Source: Melampsora larici-populina 98AG31
Taxonomy: Eukaryota > Basidiomycota > Pucciniomycetes > Pucciniales > Melampsoraceae
Length of the DNA: 64,000 bases
Reading direction: 5' to 3'
NCBI RefSeq assembly: GCF_000204055.1
Contig: NW_006768816.1
Coordinates: forward strand, 447,991-511,990
The notes under the pieces were generated by a model. It saw nothing but the letters and a program-made list of their open reading frames with translations, ran no database searches and was not told where the DNA came from. This document shows positions 48,151-58,535 of this stretch, in pieces. Every line of letters begins with the position of its first letter. Within the stretch, counting starts at the first letter, position 1. Made by a program: the position numbers and the translations under genes.

Positions 48151-49022
48151 TCAAGTAAGCGAGTCGATTTGTATGCTAATTACAGATTGGTTGATGTGAC
48201 CTTTGGAGGTAATGAGATCCAATCCAAAGACTGTCAGCAAAGCTAGCATGATGGGATTCGTAAATCGAAGGACAGTCACGTGTGTCATCGTTATTGTTGA
48301 GCAGCAATTTGATGTTGAGGTTGTGAGCCACAGCGAGTCCGGCTGCTTCGGCTTTGATACCCTCTTGTTGTGAACGATATGAATCAAGCCAGAATGCGGA
48401 TCTGTTCTTGTGTTGGTTGGCGAGTGTAATCCCATTGACAAAAGGCCCCGAGTCCAAATCAAATGAAAAAAATGAGTACACTGTTGCTCTGAAGAGTGGC
48501 GAGTATGAAATCACTCACACATGTGGCCCCATCAACCACTGAACTTTACACCAGGGATGAGACCAAGTTCTAGATGAACGGGAAGTTTTGACCGAGCCTC
48601 ACGGTAGTAAATTGAGTTCTTAGGCCGGAGATGTCCATGAGGGCAGAGAGGTGGTATTGGAAACTTGGCAACCTGCTTCATCCAGAACGGTGTGATCGGA
48701 TTTTGGATTTTCAGGAGTGGGGTCACTTGCAAACAAGGCAAGCAAAAGAACCACTTCTGGTACACTTTCAAAAGGGCCTGTGATCTGAAAAGTACAAAGG
48801 TGAAAGAATCTTTCTAATAAGAAAATAGAGTGATCGGAATATGGTATCTGGAGCCAATCAATCAAAACGCGCCGAAGGTCGGATCGGATCATATGAAGGT
48901 GAATCGCAAGAACCGTGGAGAACTGTGGTCTTATGAATGGATGGTGCTGGGATTGAGTGGGGTGATAGTGAAGATGTAGAGGTCGAGTGCAGAGGTTGAG
49001 AGGTTGAGATTCATGCCCAATC
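48151..49022 (-). other. Gene-like minus-strand frames, unrecognised
   Basis: Overlapping open frames (ends 48151, 48176 and 48620) have less biased composition than the surrounding AT-rich DNA. Segments such as FVNGITLANQHKNRSAFWLD and EGIKAEAAGLAVAHNLNIKL, and upstream YYREARSKLPVHLELGL, look like protein, but they lie in different frames with stops between. It may be a decayed or intron-split gene fragment. No family recognised. Confidence 0.35.
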
Positions 49023-49264
49023 AAGATTCAAGATGGTGAGTCAAGGAGATTTGGCATATTGGATGGGTGATTCAATGGATATGCTAAGCGCTTATGGGGA
49101 CATATCAAGGCTTAAGGGGTTTTATCCGGTTTTGCCGAGAAAATTGGTTGTGCCTTTAGTTTTATGATTTTACATTTACATGTTTCTTCTGCCTCCTTTC
49201 TTAGTCAATCAATCTCTGTGTTAGGTCTTCACCTTATTCAGGTTCTGACCTGGTGTGTGGGGGG

Positions 49265-49673
49265 TAGGGGTGCGACCCGGCCCCGAACTTTCAGGGCCGG
49301 CCCCGGGGCGCCGCCCGGCCTCGACGAAGCCCGAAGGCCTTCCAAAATGGATCAGGGCCAGGCAGGGCACGCCCTGAGTCTGACGCCCCGGGGCCAGGCA
49401 GGGCCAGGGGCTGTTTTTAGCCACAAAAATGTCACTCAGAGAGACATTTTTTCATTTGATAAAACTGTAAGAGTGACTTACCATGGGATTTTTTGAAGGA
49501 AAATGACCAGCGGCCCCGGTGCCCGACGCGCCCGACCCGCCCGAAGCACCCTCAGGGCGCGCTTGTGATCATCAGCATGCTAGGCTTGGCGGCCCCGGGG
49601 CGCGTACTGTGAGCGCTTTGAGATCGCTCGGGCAGAGTCGGCCGGGCGGGGCCGGGTCCGGGTCGCAGCCCTA
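49265..49673. mobile_element. GC-rich hAT MITE, copy 2
   Basis: 409 bp with tips TAGGGGTGCGACCCGG and CCGGGTCGCAGCCCTA and an 8-bp duplication GTGGGGGG (49257-49264 and 49674-49681). The unoccupied site is present in B1 at 50283-50290. It is related to 43793-44158 at the tips but has a different centre. Confidence 0.9.
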
Positions 49674-49839
49674 GTGGGGGGGGGGCCGTAGGCCCGGGGA
49701 CTGCCTGTCCAAGAAAGGTTTTCGTGGGCGGGGGCGGGCGGGTGGCCCATGATGCCTTTCTGTTAGTTCGTGTCTTTGTTATCCGTGTTTCTATGCTGTT
49801 CTGGTGTCTCTGTGTCTGCTCAGCTGGGTGGATGGGACG

Positions 49840-49914
49840 ATTTTTGAAAAATGAAATGATGATTTCTTTTGAAGAGTTTTAGCGTGATTCGAATCTGAAG
49901 GTGTATGAGTGGTC
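49840..49914 (-). repeat. Split direct repeat A2 of the Ngaro-like element
   Basis: 75 bp matching 55873-55947 with two differences (GAGTTTTAGC versus GAGGTTTAGC, and GATTCGAA versus GATTCAAA). Confidence 0.85.
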
Positions 49915-50077
49915 TTGAGCGTACAGAACTGAGAAGATGAAAATTTTCTCAGTTCGTGTCTCTCTTCTCTTTTGGTACCAGGTATTGTCCCGGTCCTCTA
50001 TCTCTCATCTCATACACCGCGTCACCTGTCACGATGGACTTTACAGGTGACGTCGTGCCTTTGGCCACCTGTGCTAA

Positions 50078-50324
50078 TCCATCTCTGCACGGGTGTCTTG
50101 TTCAGTTCTCATTTACACATGCACGTATTTTGTTTGTCTTTTCTTTATCACATCTCATTTCTGTATGTATACTTGTTTTGCGCGTTATGTCTATTTTACA
50201 TTTACATGTTTCTTCTGCCTCCTTTCTTAGTCAAGCAATCTCTGTGTTAGGTCTTCACCTTATTCAGGTTCTGACCTGGTGTGTGGGGGGGGCCGTAGGC
50301 CCGGGGACTGCCTGTCCGAGAAAG
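50078..50324 (-). repeat. Split direct repeat B1 of the Ngaro-like element
   Basis: About 247 bp between A2 and the recombinase gene. It corresponds to B2 pieces 43768-44257 (minus MITE) and 49167-49726 (minus MITE). It preserves uninterrupted forms of all three insertion sites. Confidence 0.85.
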
Positions 50325-50668
50325 GTTTTCTACCACCTACACTCTGGACGGGTGGCGTCCTGAGCTCGTCGAAAACCTCTCTACGACAACAGGCCAGGCT
50401 GTATTCGCTCTGTACAAGATCTGCAATTCAAATGTGATAAACTTTAATCCACTCGACCACTTCTAACCTCATATACATTCCTGTTCCCCTTCTTGATCTT
50501 CTTCTCCTATCCCCTTAACCCACATTCCTTTGCCTCTCGTTCTTCCATTTCCCTCACTCCTCTTTCACTCATTCCTCCACCAGTTGTTTCTCTTTTTAGC
50601 TCCTGTTCAATCATAAAGCCACCTTCCAATTCTGCTTCTTTATCGTACTCAAATAGCTGTTTGCTCAC

Positions 50669-51772
50669 CTAATTCTTTTGCCAATCCTCGTACTCGAAGA
50701 GTTTCCACAACTCCTTGGTCTCTTTCTTTTCCTCTTGACTATACTTCCTTATGTACAGTTGGTATGCTTTTGACTGCCAACGACCAATTGTGGTTATCTC
50801 TTCGATTGGCCTTTTCTCGTTCCACCTCAACGTTCCTCCTCCGACCCTAAATGAATGGCCCGATAGGTGCGTGGATTCGTCGTTATCTTTCCAGACCCTC
50901 CTGAAGATCCCCATCAATTTTGATTTTGATATCGTACTTCTCGTTCCATTCTCCTCTAGATAAGAGAAAAGTGGATCTTTTGGGCCAGTCTGATTGTCAT
51001 GTAGTATTCGTTCTACGGCCGAAGTTGCATCGAGGTAAGAGTTCTGTCGTTTTAATTTAAGATATTGGATTTGTCCCGGTTGGGCTGTCTTTGCGTTAAA
51101 GATGGCTATCGTGACCTTGTCGCCTTCTGGAGACCACTGTACGTCTTTTCTCCGTGCTAATTTCTTTGATTTATCATCCGTCACTAACTCCCCTAACCTT
51201 GCCATTCCCCAGAATGCTACAAGTGCTATTGCTAGCGCTACGTGGTCTCGCTTGCTTCCTTTCGATAACACCTTCAACAACTGTACCAAATGCTTCAACA
51301 TGATCGGCTTCTTTTGTTCTTTGTCCGATTCCCTTATCGCTGCTTCTGCTATTTTTGAAGATTTCAACAACACCGATAGCTTCAAAGAATCATACTTCGG
51401 ATACTCTTCGTCATGGAACAGGTGCCAACTTTTAATCCCGGTGAGGTATTTTTTCAATGTTTCTACTTCGATTGTCGCTGATTCTTTGTTCCTCAATTCT
51501 GATTTCCCGTCTTCTCCTAATTTCTTTCCTGCCCATACCACGAACTCGTAAAGCGTCTTGGCCGATAAGGGCAATAGCTCCTTCCTCCTGCAATTTTTCT
51601 CCGCTCCGAATCTCAATAGTTTGGAAACTCCACTATTATAATTTATTAAAGTCGTGTTCGCCCATCCTCCTGACAGCATATGAACTTGTACGTTGTTTTC
51701 TCTCCACCTCACTTCTCCTCTTGCATCCTGTAAAAATGGCTGAATCTTCTTTTCTACCTTCGGTGATATCAT
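50669..51772 (-). CDS. Tyrosine recombinase of the Ngaro-like element
   Basis: A 367-residue DNA strand-exchange enzyme, which in this class integrates a circular cDNA in place of a DDE integrase. The start MISPKVEKKIQPF overlaps the stop of the RT-RNase H frame by ATGA. Catalytic signature: Arg in GMARLGELVTDD (about residue 195), HSFR as the HxxR box (about 310), GRWQS with Trp at the second-His position, and the nucleophile Tyr in QLYIRKYS (about 340). The N-terminal half, SGVSKLLRFGAEKNCRRKEL, matches the core-binding region. The frame is intact. Confidence 0.88.
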   Translation of the reverse strand: MISPKVEKKIQPFLQDARGEVRWRENNVQVHMLSGGWANTTLINYNSGVSKLLRFGAEKNCRRKELLPLSAKTLYEFVVWAGKKLGEDGKSELRNKESATIEVETLKKYLTGIKSWHLFHDEEYPKYDSLKLSVLLKSSKIAEAAIRESDKEQKKPIMLKHLVQLLKVLSKGSKRDHVALAIALVAFWGMARLGELVTDDKSKKLARRKDVQWSPEGDKVTIAIFNAKTAQPGQIQYLKLKRQNSYLDATSAVERILHDNQTGPKDPLFSYLEENGTRSTISKSKLMGIFRRVWKDNDESTHLSGHSFRVGGGTLRWNEKRPIEEITTIGRWQSKAYQLYIRKYSQEEKKETKELWKLFEYEDWQKN

Positions 51773-53474
51773 GCCTCTTCTAGTAATAGTTTGAGGTCGT
51801 CTGGTAGTTCTATGTTCAACCTCGGTTTGTCTTGGTTTTCCTTGTCGAAGCCTCTCGACAGCCCGTCTGCATCGTTATTCCCGGATTCCACCCTTTCCTC
51901 GGTTATGTTGCACTGCAACCTCAACAACAGGTCTTGAATTTCCTTCCACTCGTTGTTTACCGGTTCACTTTTCGATCTTTGTTTATGGATTGTCGATTCA
52001 GTAGTGGTATTATCCGTTTTGACCCAAAAGTTCCGTCCTCTAACATCTGTCGACATTTCCAACATTAATAGGCCTAATCGCACTGCCGCTGTTTCAGCCC
52101 AAGCGATATCGCGACACGTCTCATCTACTTTTAAACCTTTCCTTTCCCATCCGTCTTTCAGCTTATATCTCACCCATCCGTAATTCAAAATTACCCCTAT
52201 ACCATATCCGCTCGCATCTCCTACCCATCCGACTCTCTCGGGTTCGACTTCTGGTACGATTCTTTGCGGCTCAAAGTTTGTCAAAGCTTCTCTGTTTCAG
52301 TTTAATTACATCAGCAACTTATTCTCGTCTTTCCGTTATCTCCTTAAAGAACTTACCTCCAGCTCTCCAGATCCTCCCTTGCTGCTCGTGACAAGAATCT
52401 CTTCGCGTTCACCTTTTGCCAAGGGTTGAGCCACGCGTACAATCCCCTCATGTAAGGCTTCATATGCGGGACAATATACATCAGGTGGCCAATTTTCCCT
52501 ATTATCGAGTCGGCTTCCTTCATGCTCCAAGGTCCGTCTCCTTCTAACATTCCCTTTATTGCTTCTATTCTTTCTGTCAGTTTTTCTTCGGGGAGTCTCA
52601 CGGGTTTATCTACCCCATTAAATATGAATCCTAGATATTTTTGCTCCGTTGTGAATTCTCGGAGTTTCTCGAAGTTTTTCTTCACTCCCATCTGGGTGCT
52701 GATTTTCACCACATCATCAATCTGTAAGTCATCTCCCTTCAGTCTCACTATCATGTTATCATCAACCCATCTGAATATTCTGTCGATTTTCAGGTGCTTC
52801 TGTATGATCAACCGCCATGCATCGGCGACTTTCCCAAAGGTGCCGCATCCTGCTACCCCTCCGAACGGAACCGCGATGTCCATCCATATGCGGTTATAGA
52901 AGTCCTTTATAGCTAAGTACCTCCACTCCTCTTCTTTTGTGCCAGCTTGCCTGTATGCCTTCTCCCAATCATAAATCGCTAATTCGATGATCTCATTGAA
53001 GTGTTTCCTGAAGTATTTAGCTACCGCGTAAAAATCGTCCCATGACGTGTCAAAGTTATGTTTATCTACCATCGAGTTTACCAAAGGTACATCGTCATTT
53101 CCTACCGGGAATGACAAGTCGTTAATCATTCTTAGTGAACCATCCCCGTTCACTACACTACCCATTGGATTCGTTCGGAAGAATCCCCACTTGGCGAACA
53201 TTTCTTCATGCGTGAAAGGGCCGAAAACTCGTCCTGCTGCCTTTTCTTTATATAGGTTCCTCATGATCTTCTCTTTTACTGCCAGGGCTGAGCTGTGATT
53301 ATCTGGAGTCCACCATCTTTTATTCGTCAAGTAATGTTCCGGTATACCTTGTGTAAATCCTTCCACTAAGCCTTTTATCACCTCTTCCACCTCTTTCTTG
53401 TGAAATGAAAAGGCAAATGCCGGTAATGAACGTCCCGTGAGAAATGAAGAGTGAGAGACTGAGTTTATGTCCAT
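51769..53474 (-). CDS. Reverse transcriptase-RNase H of the Ngaro-like element
   Basis: The RT exon (53474-52357) starts MDINSVSHSSFLTGRS. It shows LRMINDLSFPVGND, LAIYDWEKAYRQ (catalytic Asp), VPFGGVAGCGTFGKVADAW and FRWVDDNMIV, where WVDD replaces the usual YxDD box. A 65-nt intron (52356-52292, GTAAGT to ACAG) joins LESW in frame to REALTNFEPQR and the RNase H domain. The RNase H acidic residues are in VGDASGYGIG, AWAETAAVRLG, VKTDNTTTEST and NNDADGLSRG. The stop TGA overlaps the recombinase ATG. Part of the upstream coding sequence (53475-53800) is unresolved. Confidence 0.85.
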
Positions 53475-53789
53475 TCCCTGTGCCTATTTAGAAACGAAAC
53501 ACAAGAGAGAGTTGAATCAGGTGCGCAGCCAAGTCAAGAGAGCGACGAACAGAGAGACAATGAGACAATGAATGAGAATGTGGTCAGCGTTGAGAAGGTG
53601 TTAGAGACAAGAAATGCACGGACGGAAACGACCACCGAGTTAGAACCTGAGAGACCAGGACAGCAATCTCACTCAACAACAAATGGGAAATGGCCTTCAA
53701 AGGCGAGGAGCGAAATGAACATAAAAGAATGGAGAGAGTTAGCAAGGAAGTGCGGAGTAGAGAAAAATGGGGGAGCTGTGACAATTCTA

Positions 53790-55826
53790 ATTGCTACTCA
53801 CGACTGGGCTGCGGCATTACTACTACTGCCTGCCTGTTTTGCTGCCTTCAGGGCTTCAAAAGCGCCCGGTCCATACTTAGGCACCGTTACCCCGTTAATC
53901 ACTGACGTAGGGGCAGAGTTCACCACCGGCCTCTGTCCTCCGCCTCTTGTACATGATTTCCTCTCATAAATCCTTGTCCCCTTCTACCTTGTCCCCTTCC
54001 ATTTCCATTGCTCACATTGTTGTTTCCTAATCCCTGATCGTGGTAGTCGTGTGACACGTAACTTCCCGTACTCGAACCATGAAAAACGCCTCCGTCAAAG
54101 TGATGATGATGATGGGATTGATGGTGAGATTGGCTTTTCCCGGTTGGCGCAAGGTGAGATAACATCCTTCCTCCTGTAATTGCCGTGATTTGGTCGTCTG
54201 TGCTTGATAAGAGATCCCAGCCGACTTGATGTCTTCCGGTCCAGGGATTCATGTTCTCCAAAGCTCCTCCGATGATGTACGGGTTATAAAAATAACGATG
54301 GTCACCGTTGGCCTTCGAATCCGTTATTGCTTGTTCTGCTAGTTCTTCATCTTTCGTCCTGACATCTGACAATCCTCCATCCGGTAACAAGTGGCTAAAA
54401 ACATTCGTACGGTGAGTGATGTCGTAGCGAAGCGCTGGGGCCCAAGCATCATGATATTTCGCTTTCATTGCTAACACGATCTTCCGATGCTCTTCTAGTC
54501 GTAGTGCAATATCTTCTCTTTGATATTTCGACCTCCAATACTGAATGTATAAGTCGAACGACGTGGACCACATCAAGAAGCTTTGCCTCCACTCACTCGG
54601 GACTCTCAACCCTACATATGACACTATATCGGAACACGATGAACTTTGTTTCCTTCGATTTGCCATGTGTGCTTTGTCCGCCAGCAGCCAGGCTGGGACA
54701 AAGATTGTGAGAGGGACGTAGCCAAAACAAGCTGCCATCTTCCCATCCCAATACGCCGACAAGTCGATAAGCCAATGAGTGAGTGTCTTTCCTTGGCTCA
54801 TCGTCTTCCCTATTTTTGCAGGTTTCTCCGTAGGCTGACTTCCGGCTTTCCTCTTGGTTTTGTCTGGCTCGTCGACTTTGTCTTCTTCACTCGAACAATT
54901 CAACATCTCGATTTGCCTCGGTTGTGATTTCACTCTTTCACACCAACCATGATAGGCTTTCTCAAGCATTTGAAATTTGCCGACTTTTCCTGTATCATAA
55001 AGTCTCAAGAGCTCCGTCACGTAGCATTTGTGTTCTCGTTTGACGTGTGCGTCTTCTTTCACAAATTCTGCTTCATCTCCTGCAACGATTCAGAACCACA
55101 TCACACTGATTAGTATCTTGACTAATGCTACTTTGTTTTTCCGCTCCCAGTATTATCTTATCCGGACAACACAACTTTTTAACTTCTGGACATATTAGGA
55201 CATCTGATCCACCCGTGTGGCTTCAGTCTTGAATTTAGGATCATCTTATCTAGGGCCGTGGATATGCTCCACCCGTGTGGCTACATCTCCTTCTGCTCCA
55301 CCTGTGTGGTTACAGATCTAATTCTATTCCAAGGACCCGGACAATTCAACCTTACAACACTGATCCACCCGTGTGGTTTCAGATAGGTTCATTCAAGCAT
55401 AGGAAGGATTAATGCCCGGAAACTTTGCTTACCTAGGGAGATGGTATCATCTTCTACAATATCTCCTCCTTCTTCCTCTTCTTGTTCCTTGATTTCTTCT
55501 TTTTCCATCTGTTTCTCTTCTGTATCATCCATGTCCGTCAAATCACTTCCTTGATCCTTATCACTCTCGTCCTGATTTCCTTCTTCTTCTGATGTCGCTT
55601 CTTTCGGATTTCATATTTTTCCTTTTACTGTACTTCTTGTTTTTCTCGTTGACGTTGTTGCTCCTCGACCTCTTCTTCCACCTCTTCCTCGACCTCTTGT
55701 CGCTTTTCCTCTTCCTCTACTTATGCTTCCTTCTTCTTTCTGACCTTTTTGTCTTTCATGTTCTTCAATTATGTTGCTTACATCATTACTGAACATTTCT
55801 GTGCTTGCTTGATTTGGATTCGACAT
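53790..55826 (-). CDS. Gag-like protein of the Ngaro-like element
   Basis: The first exon starts at 55826 (MSNPNQASTEMFSND), with an RGRGKATRGRGRGGRRGRG basic run. It has an in-frame TGA at 55611-55613 before an acidic stretch (EEEGNQDESDKDQG) that ends at a donor at 55432. A 353-nt intron (55432-55080) joins ISLG to DEAEFVKEDAH. The main exon runs to about 53920 with WLIDLSAYWDGKMAACFGYV, a histidine-rich run near 54090-54120 and a glycine/arginine-rich end. A frame change near 53930 is needed to continue into GQRPVVNSAPTSVINGV. No zinc knuckle was seen. It is probably a nucleic-acid-binding structural protein; the copy is slightly decayed. Confidence 0.6.
55205..55380. repeat. CCACCCGTGTGG repeats within the gag intron
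   Basis: Four spaced copies of TCCACCCGTGTGGYT or a one-base variant lie near 55208, 55270, 55299 and 55364. The core is a near-palindrome. They lie wholly inside the predicted 353-nt intron. Confidence 0.7.
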
Positions 55827-55872
55827 TTATTCTTTGATAGGGAGTTTTGTTTGTTTGAAAAATGAATTAGGA

Positions 55873-55947
55873 ATTTTTGAAAAATGAAATGATGATTTCT
55901 TTTGAAGAGGTTTAGCGTGATTCAAATCTGAAGGTGTATGAGTGGTC
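55873..55947 (-). repeat. Split direct repeat A1 of the Ngaro-like element
   Basis: 5' terminal repeat of the element on the minus strand, matching 49840-49914. Its outer edge coincides with the first base of duplication copy 2. Confidence 0.85.
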
Positions 55948-56026
55948 ACAAAACAATCCCTTTGTGAAGAAGTTATTGAGTTTTGGAATTCAGTTTGATG
56001 ATACATTGACACCCTTGTTTAGCATA

Positions 56027-56845
56027 CACAGTGTCATTTTACTACTCACTGGCAGGCCAGTGAGTATGTCCAGCTCAATCCAATCTCAATCCAATCTCAC
56101 ATCCATGTCAGTTCAATATCAATCAAATCTCAATGTTTGGCCTAGAGTCAAGGCCGCCACAGATATGGTACTGGTATTGTATTGGCAATACCAGCACCGT
56201 ATCCGGCTGAAAGATACTACAAAAAGTAGTATTTGATATTGTATCCGGTTCCCGGTACAATACCAAGCACTGTACCAACACTGCCAATACCTACAATGAC
56301 GCCTGGAAGGTATCATATCCTGTGTTTTCTAAGGATATGGTACAATACCGTCATTGTCAGATAGACTGACGATATACTAAATACACCATACTGTAGGCAA
56401 AGACAATTCCCAGTACCAGAAGATCTGGTTATCCGGTATTGTATCACAGGGCGGCTACGATTCTAATTACCGTACCCTGACCTGCAGTACCACCAAAAAT
56501 CATCTTGGGTATTGTAGCCGTGGCCCAGGTACGATACTCAGGGTACAATACCCATGTGACTGGATACAGTGCCACACGATATTGATACTGGTATTGTATC
56601 TGTGGCGACCTTGCTAGAGTAGCAGACAAACAACCTTCCAGAATGAACCCAAATAAAGTATGGTTGCATGTCCACACATGAAGGTGTCAGAATGTCTGGA
56701 AGGTTTGAGAGATTATGCAGCGCATGCATATCCCCCACTCGAACATAATTGGAGGTCAAACTGATATTGAACTGACATTGAATTGAGATTGGATTGAGGT
56801 GAATGGAACTCACTGGCATGCCAGTGACTAGTAAAATACACTGTG
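56027..56845. mobile_element. Foldback MITE with CACAGTG tips, duplicate
   Basis: Duplicate of 37951-38769, including the nested hAT MITE at 56149-56613, carried along by the segmental duplication. Confidence 0.85.
56149..56613. mobile_element. Nested hAT MITE, duplicate
   Basis: Duplicate of 38073-38537, with one base difference noted (GGATATGG for GGATACGG). Confidence 0.85.
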
Positions 56846-56854
56846 ATATGGGGT

Positions 56855-57097
56855 TTAAGAGGAATCTCTATCTATCACAGCTTGAAGATAAGGCATCCCA
56901 TGATTGTTCCCTAATTCAGATAGGATGTGTTCTGAGTTGAGGGGAAACCCTATAAACTCAGTGATAAGTGCAATGAAACTTTCAGTGCTGTTCTCGGCAG
57001 AATACACAGTGTCAAACAGAGCCGCCGTTCCACACCGGAGCTCCTGCCAACAAGCTGCGGGTGAATCCTTATCTATCAGACAACAGAGATAAGGCAT
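56855..57097 (-). CDS. Conserved short frame (MPYL family), duplicate
   Basis: Identical translation to the frame at 38779-39021. Same caveats. Confidence 0.35.
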   Translation of the reverse strand: MPYLCCLIDKDSPAACWQELRCGTAALFDTVYSAENSTESFIALITEFIGFPLNSEHILSELGNNHGMPYLQAVIDRDSS

Positions 57098-57619
57098 AAT
57101 ATATTACTCACACAATTTATGTAAATGGTGTGTTCCAATTTGGGAGCAGACCCTGTAACAGTAAACGCAACAATGAACAATGATGAGCGCTATTGTTGAG
57201 TGCCACAGCCGGCAAGTGGCACCCATGATTTTCTAGATAAGGTCCATCCCAAGCCTACTGAGTAGGCCTAGTACAGAACAGCCAATGACCTGCTCACGGA
57301 GATATGAAACTTTGTGAATTGATTATCAAAGTGAAGTTTGGTTTGAAGATAAAGTCAGCTACGTGTTCACCGGGTGATGTTTCAGTGCAATCCTCATCTA
57401 TAAGAATCTGAAGTGAAAACAAATCTTAATCTTTTCATGATTCAAATGGTTTTTTTTGACTTGGTTAATTTTTGGGTAGCACCCTGCTAATTTAGAGGGA
57501 CTATTGGTCATACAAGAATGCATATTCTGTATGATTTTCCAGGAAGTGCATCAAGAAAAAATAAAAACCTTAAAAGAGAAGGCTGCAAAGCAAGGTCTCA
57601 AGAGGTGCAATTCTTGATC

Positions 57620-57883
57620 TCAGACTACAGTATAAAAGGCTCTTAAGAGGACTCTTTCTATTGCAGTTTGAAGATAAAGCATGCCATGATTGTTCCATAA
57701 TTCAAATAGGATGTGTTCTGAGTTGAGGGGAAACCCTATAAACTCAGTGATAAGGGCAAAAAAAGTTTCAGTGTCCTTGTCAACAGAATACACAGTGTCA
57801 AACAAAGCCGCCAGTCCACACTGGAGCTCCTGCCAACAAGCTGCGGGTGAATCCTTATCTATCAGACAACAAAGATAAGGCAT
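57620..57883 (-). CDS. Conserved short frame (MPYL family), tandem duplicate
   Basis: Identical translation to the frame at 39544-39807. Same caveats. Confidence 0.35.
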   Translation of the reverse strand: MPYLCCLIDKDSPAACWQELQCGLAALFDTVYSVDKDTETFFALITEFIGFPLNSEHILFELWNNHGMLYLQTAIERVLLRAFYTVV

Positions 57884-58418
57884 AATATATTACTCACACA
57901 ATTTACGTAAATGGTGTGTTCCAATTTGGGAGCAGACCCTGTAACAGTAAACTCGACAATAAAAAATGATGAGCACTATTGTTGAGTGCCACAGCTGGCA
58001 AGTGGCACTCAGCATTTTCTAGACAAGGTCCATCCCAAGCCTACTGAGTAGGCCAAGTGCAGAATAGTCAATGACTTGCTCACGGATATATGAAACTTTG
58101 TGAATTGATTATCATGGTGAAGTTTTGTTTGAAGATAAAGTCAGCTACGTGTTCACCGGGTGATGTTTCAGTGCAATCCTCATCTATAAGAATCTGAAGT
58201 GAAAACAAATCTTAATCTGTTCATAATTCAAATGGAATTTCTTTTGACTTGGTTAATTTTTGGGTAGCACCCTGTTAATTTAGAGGGACTATTGGTCATA
58301 CAAGAATGCATATTCTGTATGATTTTCCAGGCAGTGCATCAAGAAAAAATAAAAACCTTAAAAGAGAAGCCTGCAAAGCAAGGTCTCAAGAGGTGCAATT
58401 CTTGATCTCAGACCACAA

Positions 58419-58426
58419 TATAAAAG
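58419..58426 (+). promoter_or_regulatory. TATA box of the duplicated gene A
   Basis: TATAAAAG 110-117 bp before the ATG at 58536. Confidence 0.5.
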
Positions 58427-58535
58427 GCTCCACTCCTTCCACAAAAGTAGGATCAAGATCACTTGTGTTGAACGTGGATTTCACTTGATAACTTCCATAC
58501 TATCACAATAAAACTTGGCTTGTGCTCTACTCAAT

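Larger units (their letters stand above)
44258..49166. other. 4.9-kb segment interrupting repeat B2
   Basis: In B1 the sequence GTCTA runs directly into TTTTACATTTACATG (near 50193). In B2 these two halves are 4.9 kb apart. The insert holds a small MITE, the C-terminal part of a desaturase gene and gene-like minus-strand frames at 48151-49020, and otherwise AT-rich sequence (46.3-48.1 kb, nothing recognised). I see no terminal repeats or transposase, so its origin (captured DNA, an unrecognised element or a rearrangement) is open. Confidence 0.6.
43768..55947 (-). mobile_element. Ngaro-like tyrosine-recombinase retrotransposon with split direct repeats
   Basis: Read on the minus strand the order is A1 (55947-55873), gag-like exons, RT-RNase H, tyrosine recombinase, B1 (50324-50078), A2 (49914-49840), B2 (49726 back to 43768). 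The 75-bp A repeats differ at two positions. B2 matches B1 in two pieces because it is interrupted by GC-rich MITEs (43793-44158, 49265-49673) and by 44258-49166. A1-ORFs-B1-A2-B2 repeats with gag, RT, RNase H and recombinase but no methyltransferase are the published layout of Ngaro elements; DIRS proper has inverted repeats. One in-frame stop in the gag-like part suggests mild decay. Confidence 0.85.

Noticed and set aside
49164..49496. 110-codon plus-strand frame
   Set aside because: It spans the junction of repeat B2 and the GC-rich MITE; no conserved protein.
55205..55380. CRISPR-like spaced repeats
   Set aside because: The repeats are short, degenerate and unevenly spaced in a eukaryotic retroelement intron.
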